Shown here piece by piece: positions 62,820 through 64,000 of a DNA stretch of 64,000 nucleotides (positions are counted from its first letter, which is position 1; each line of letters begins with the position of its first letter). The position numbers and the translations under genes were made by a program. Source of the stretch: Deltaproteobacteria bacterium. GTDB lineage: Bacteria; Desulfobacterota; Desulfuromonadia; Desulfuromonadales; JAAYDE01. The stretch spans positions 55,902 through 119,901 of the forward strand of contig JAAYDE010000099.1 in assembly GCA_012729375.1 (NCBI GenBank), in the 5' to 3' direction. Under the pieces are notes generated by a model. It saw only the letters and a program-made list of their open reading frames with translations. It had not been told where the DNA came from and searched no databases.

Positions 62820-63172
62820 GAAAAAAAACCTTCTACGAAACAAGGATTTTCCACAGCAGTTGGCGCTGCCAATCCCACCGGCTACCGAAAAGTTCAGTTC
62901 CTTGATCTTTCGGCTGACTTTTCCTTAAGAATTTTAAAAAAATTGTTTTCTTATTTAAAAATAAATAGTTTTAATATCATTCTTCAATCTTTTTATGGAT
63001 GATAGAATGGCTCAACACGACTTTTGCTGTAATCCATGACTAATTCCTCTCCTCCGTAGCTGGCAACCCAATCTCCGATCCTTTTTTCACCGCCTCCATG
63101 CCTGCCAGTTTTTTTCATGCGCTCGTTTCCCCCGCGAAGTGCCTTAAAACCAAAAAAACAACCTCCTATTCA
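62820..63172. other. AT-rich intergenic region between hoxW and cysA
   Basis: 353 bases between convergent genes, with an AT-rich core at 62928-62995 that contrasts with the GC-rich surroundings. No reading frame with translation signals and no strong hoxW terminator hairpin was seen. The 3' end holds the cysA terminator. Confidence 0.6.
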
Positions 63173-63183
63173 TTACCTAGGAG
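63151..63183 (-). terminator. Probable cysA terminator
   Basis: Minus strand CTCCTA (63183-63178) pairs with TAGGAG (63168-63163) over 9 bases, followed by GTTGTTTTTTTGG. The stem includes the last codons and stop of cysA. Short stem, so moderate. Confidence 0.5.
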
Positions 63184-64000
63184 AAGGAAAAACCTTCACC
63201 TTTTGCAACCGGATCGAAACTCCGTCGCCGGCCCGCAAACCCAGGCTCTCCCAACGTTCCCGGTGAATCTGGGCGGTCAACGTCTGCCCCGAATGGATAT
63301 GGAGAATCTCCAGATTAAGCAGCGGCCCGGCAAAACAGACATCTTGAATGATGGCATCCCTTAGCCGTTTTCCTCCTGGGAGGTCTATCTCCACGTCATG
63401 AGGGCGCACGAAAAGCAGCCCAGGCCCGTTTTTCAACTTCATCCGTCCGTCCAAGGAAACCAGCAGACCGTCAATTTCGATCCGGCCGTCGACAATCCGG
63501 TAGGTCAGCCGGTTGGTGCTGCCCAGAAACTGATGGACGAAAGGGGTGGCCGGATGGTCATACACCTCCTGCGGAGAACCGGCCTGTTCGATCCGTCCCG
63601 CGTTCATGATCACGACCCGGTCGGCCAACTCCAACGCCTCCTCCTGGTCGTGGGTGACAAAAAGGCTGGTCAGGCTCAATTCCCGTTGCAGTTTGCGCAA
63701 CCAGCGCCGCAGTTCCTTGCGAACCTGGGCGTCGAGGGCGCCGAAGGGCTTATCAAGCAAAAGCACCTGAGGCTCTATGGAAAGGGCCCTGGCCAGGGCC
63801 ACCCGCTGCCGCTGACCGCCGGAAAGCTGGGAAGGATAGCGGTCGGCAAAGGCTGCCAACTGCACTAGATTGAGCAATTCGAAAACCCTAGCGCGGACCT
63901 CCCGGCGCGAGGGACGTATGGTGATGGGTTTTACCCGCAGCCCGAAAGCCACGTTGTTGAAAACCGTCATGTGACGGAACAGGGCGTAATGCTGAAAGAC
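63173..64000 (-). CDS. cysA: Sulfate/thiosulfate ABC transporter ATP-binding protein, 5' end cut, Walker B Glu replaced
   Basis: 276 residues visible; the Walker A region lies beyond the right edge. The Q-loop [20 protein letters not shown], signature [16 protein letters not shown] and H-loop [15 protein letters not shown] are intact. Walker B reads [13 protein letters not shown]: the catalytic Glu is Lys (codon AAG at 63749-63751, one transition from GAG). The tail has [31 protein letters not shown] and a TOBE-type regulatory domain with [14 protein letters not shown], typical of CysA. Such an ATPase could bind but not readily hydrolyse ATP; sequencing error and pseudogene are alternatives. 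Confidence 0.86.
   Translation of the reverse strand, partial: VFQHYALFRHMTVFNNVAFGLRVKPITIRPSRREVRARVFELLNLVQLAAFADRYPSQLSGGQRQRVALARALSIEPQVLLLDKPFGALDAQVRKELRRWLRKLQRELSLTSLFVTHDQEEALELADRVVIMNAGRIEQAGSPQEVYDHPATPFVHQFLGSTNRLTYRIVDGRIEIDGLLVSLDGRMKLKNGPGLLFVRPHDVEIDLPGGKRLRDAIIQDVCFAGPLLNLEILHIHSGQTLTAQIHRERWESLGLRAGDGVSIRLQKVKVFPSPR

Noticed and set aside
60873..62843. 656-codon minus-strand frame opposite hoxH and hoxW
   Set aside because: Mirror of hydrogenase genes; spans three real genes.

Overview
The window reads as chromosomal backbone of a GC-rich Desulfuromonadales-type bacterium (Geobacter/Desulfuromonas/Pelobacter group of the former Deltaproteobacteria). This is an inference from the gene set: indolepyruvate:ferredoxin oxidoreductase, archaeal-type phosphoglycerate mutase, a DHH-CBS-nucleotidyltransferase fusion, a YlxR-L7Ae fusion, an Rnf/Nuo-independent NAD-reducing [NiFe]-hydrogenase, and paired yicC-gmk-rpoZ-rel and rimP-nusA operons. 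I saw no rRNA, tRNA, CRISPR array, prophage or complete insertion sequence. Almost all DNA is protein coding, with very tight spacing (many 4-base ATGA/GTGA overlaps).

Layout. 1-2250 (minus): rimP-nusA-ylxR/L7Ae, the start of a translation/transcription operon that continues off the left edge, with its own promoter and a terminator-like hairpin inside the leader. 2291-7910 (minus): iorA-iorB-holC-rsmE-trmJ-rlmD, amino-acid fermentation plus RNA methylation. 8061-17745 (minus): mutS-amiC-glnD-xerD-apgM and a small membrane protein. 17960-21204: CorA, an MscS channel, a probably frameshifted membrane protein and a Sel1-repeat lipoprotein-like protein. 21461-27547: cysteine synthase, sfsA, a lemA/TPM/TPM membrane module, and a two-gene unit of an NDH-2-like flavoprotein followed by a rhodanese-ferritin fusion. 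27762-29719: hflK-hflC. 29945-33216 (plus): clpS-clpA-aat, a complete bacterial N-degron pathway. 33205-38644 (minus): phosphohexomutase, pgsA, and mutL-miaA-hfq with an unusual 101-base miaA/hfq overlap. 38764-40791: a TPR protein. 41079-48888 (minus): an eight-gene operon rimI-pyrK-pyrD-cca(DHH/CBS)-M50 protease-scpA-scpB-rluB. 49104-51632 (plus): purM-purN-DUF523 and rpmB. 51845-56202 (minus): yicC-gmk-rpoZ-rel. 56362-62819 (plus): hypA-hypB and hoxF-hoxU-hoxY-hoxH-hoxW, a group 3d NAD-reducing hydrogenase with two of its nickel maturation factors and its own maturation protease. 63173-64000 (minus): the 3' part of a cysA-like sulfate importer ATPase.

No clearly new defence or mobile system is present. 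The most checkable oddities are: a (p)ppGpp synthetase/hydrolase whose hydrolase site carries three substitutions at catalytic or near-catalytic positions while the synthetase site looks intact; a CysA ATPase whose Walker B catalytic glutamate is lysine; an Asp in place of a cluster cysteine in HoxF; a 123-bp multi-hairpin element bounded by near-identical palindromes after rpmB; an intrinsic-terminator-like hairpin between the rimP-nusA promoter and rimP; a deep miaA/hfq coding overlap; and the flavoprotein/rhodanese-ferritin pair, which could be a persulfide or oxidative-stress module.

Start codons were chosen by hand from ribosome-binding sites, promoter positions and family N-termini; many differ from the longest possible reading frame.
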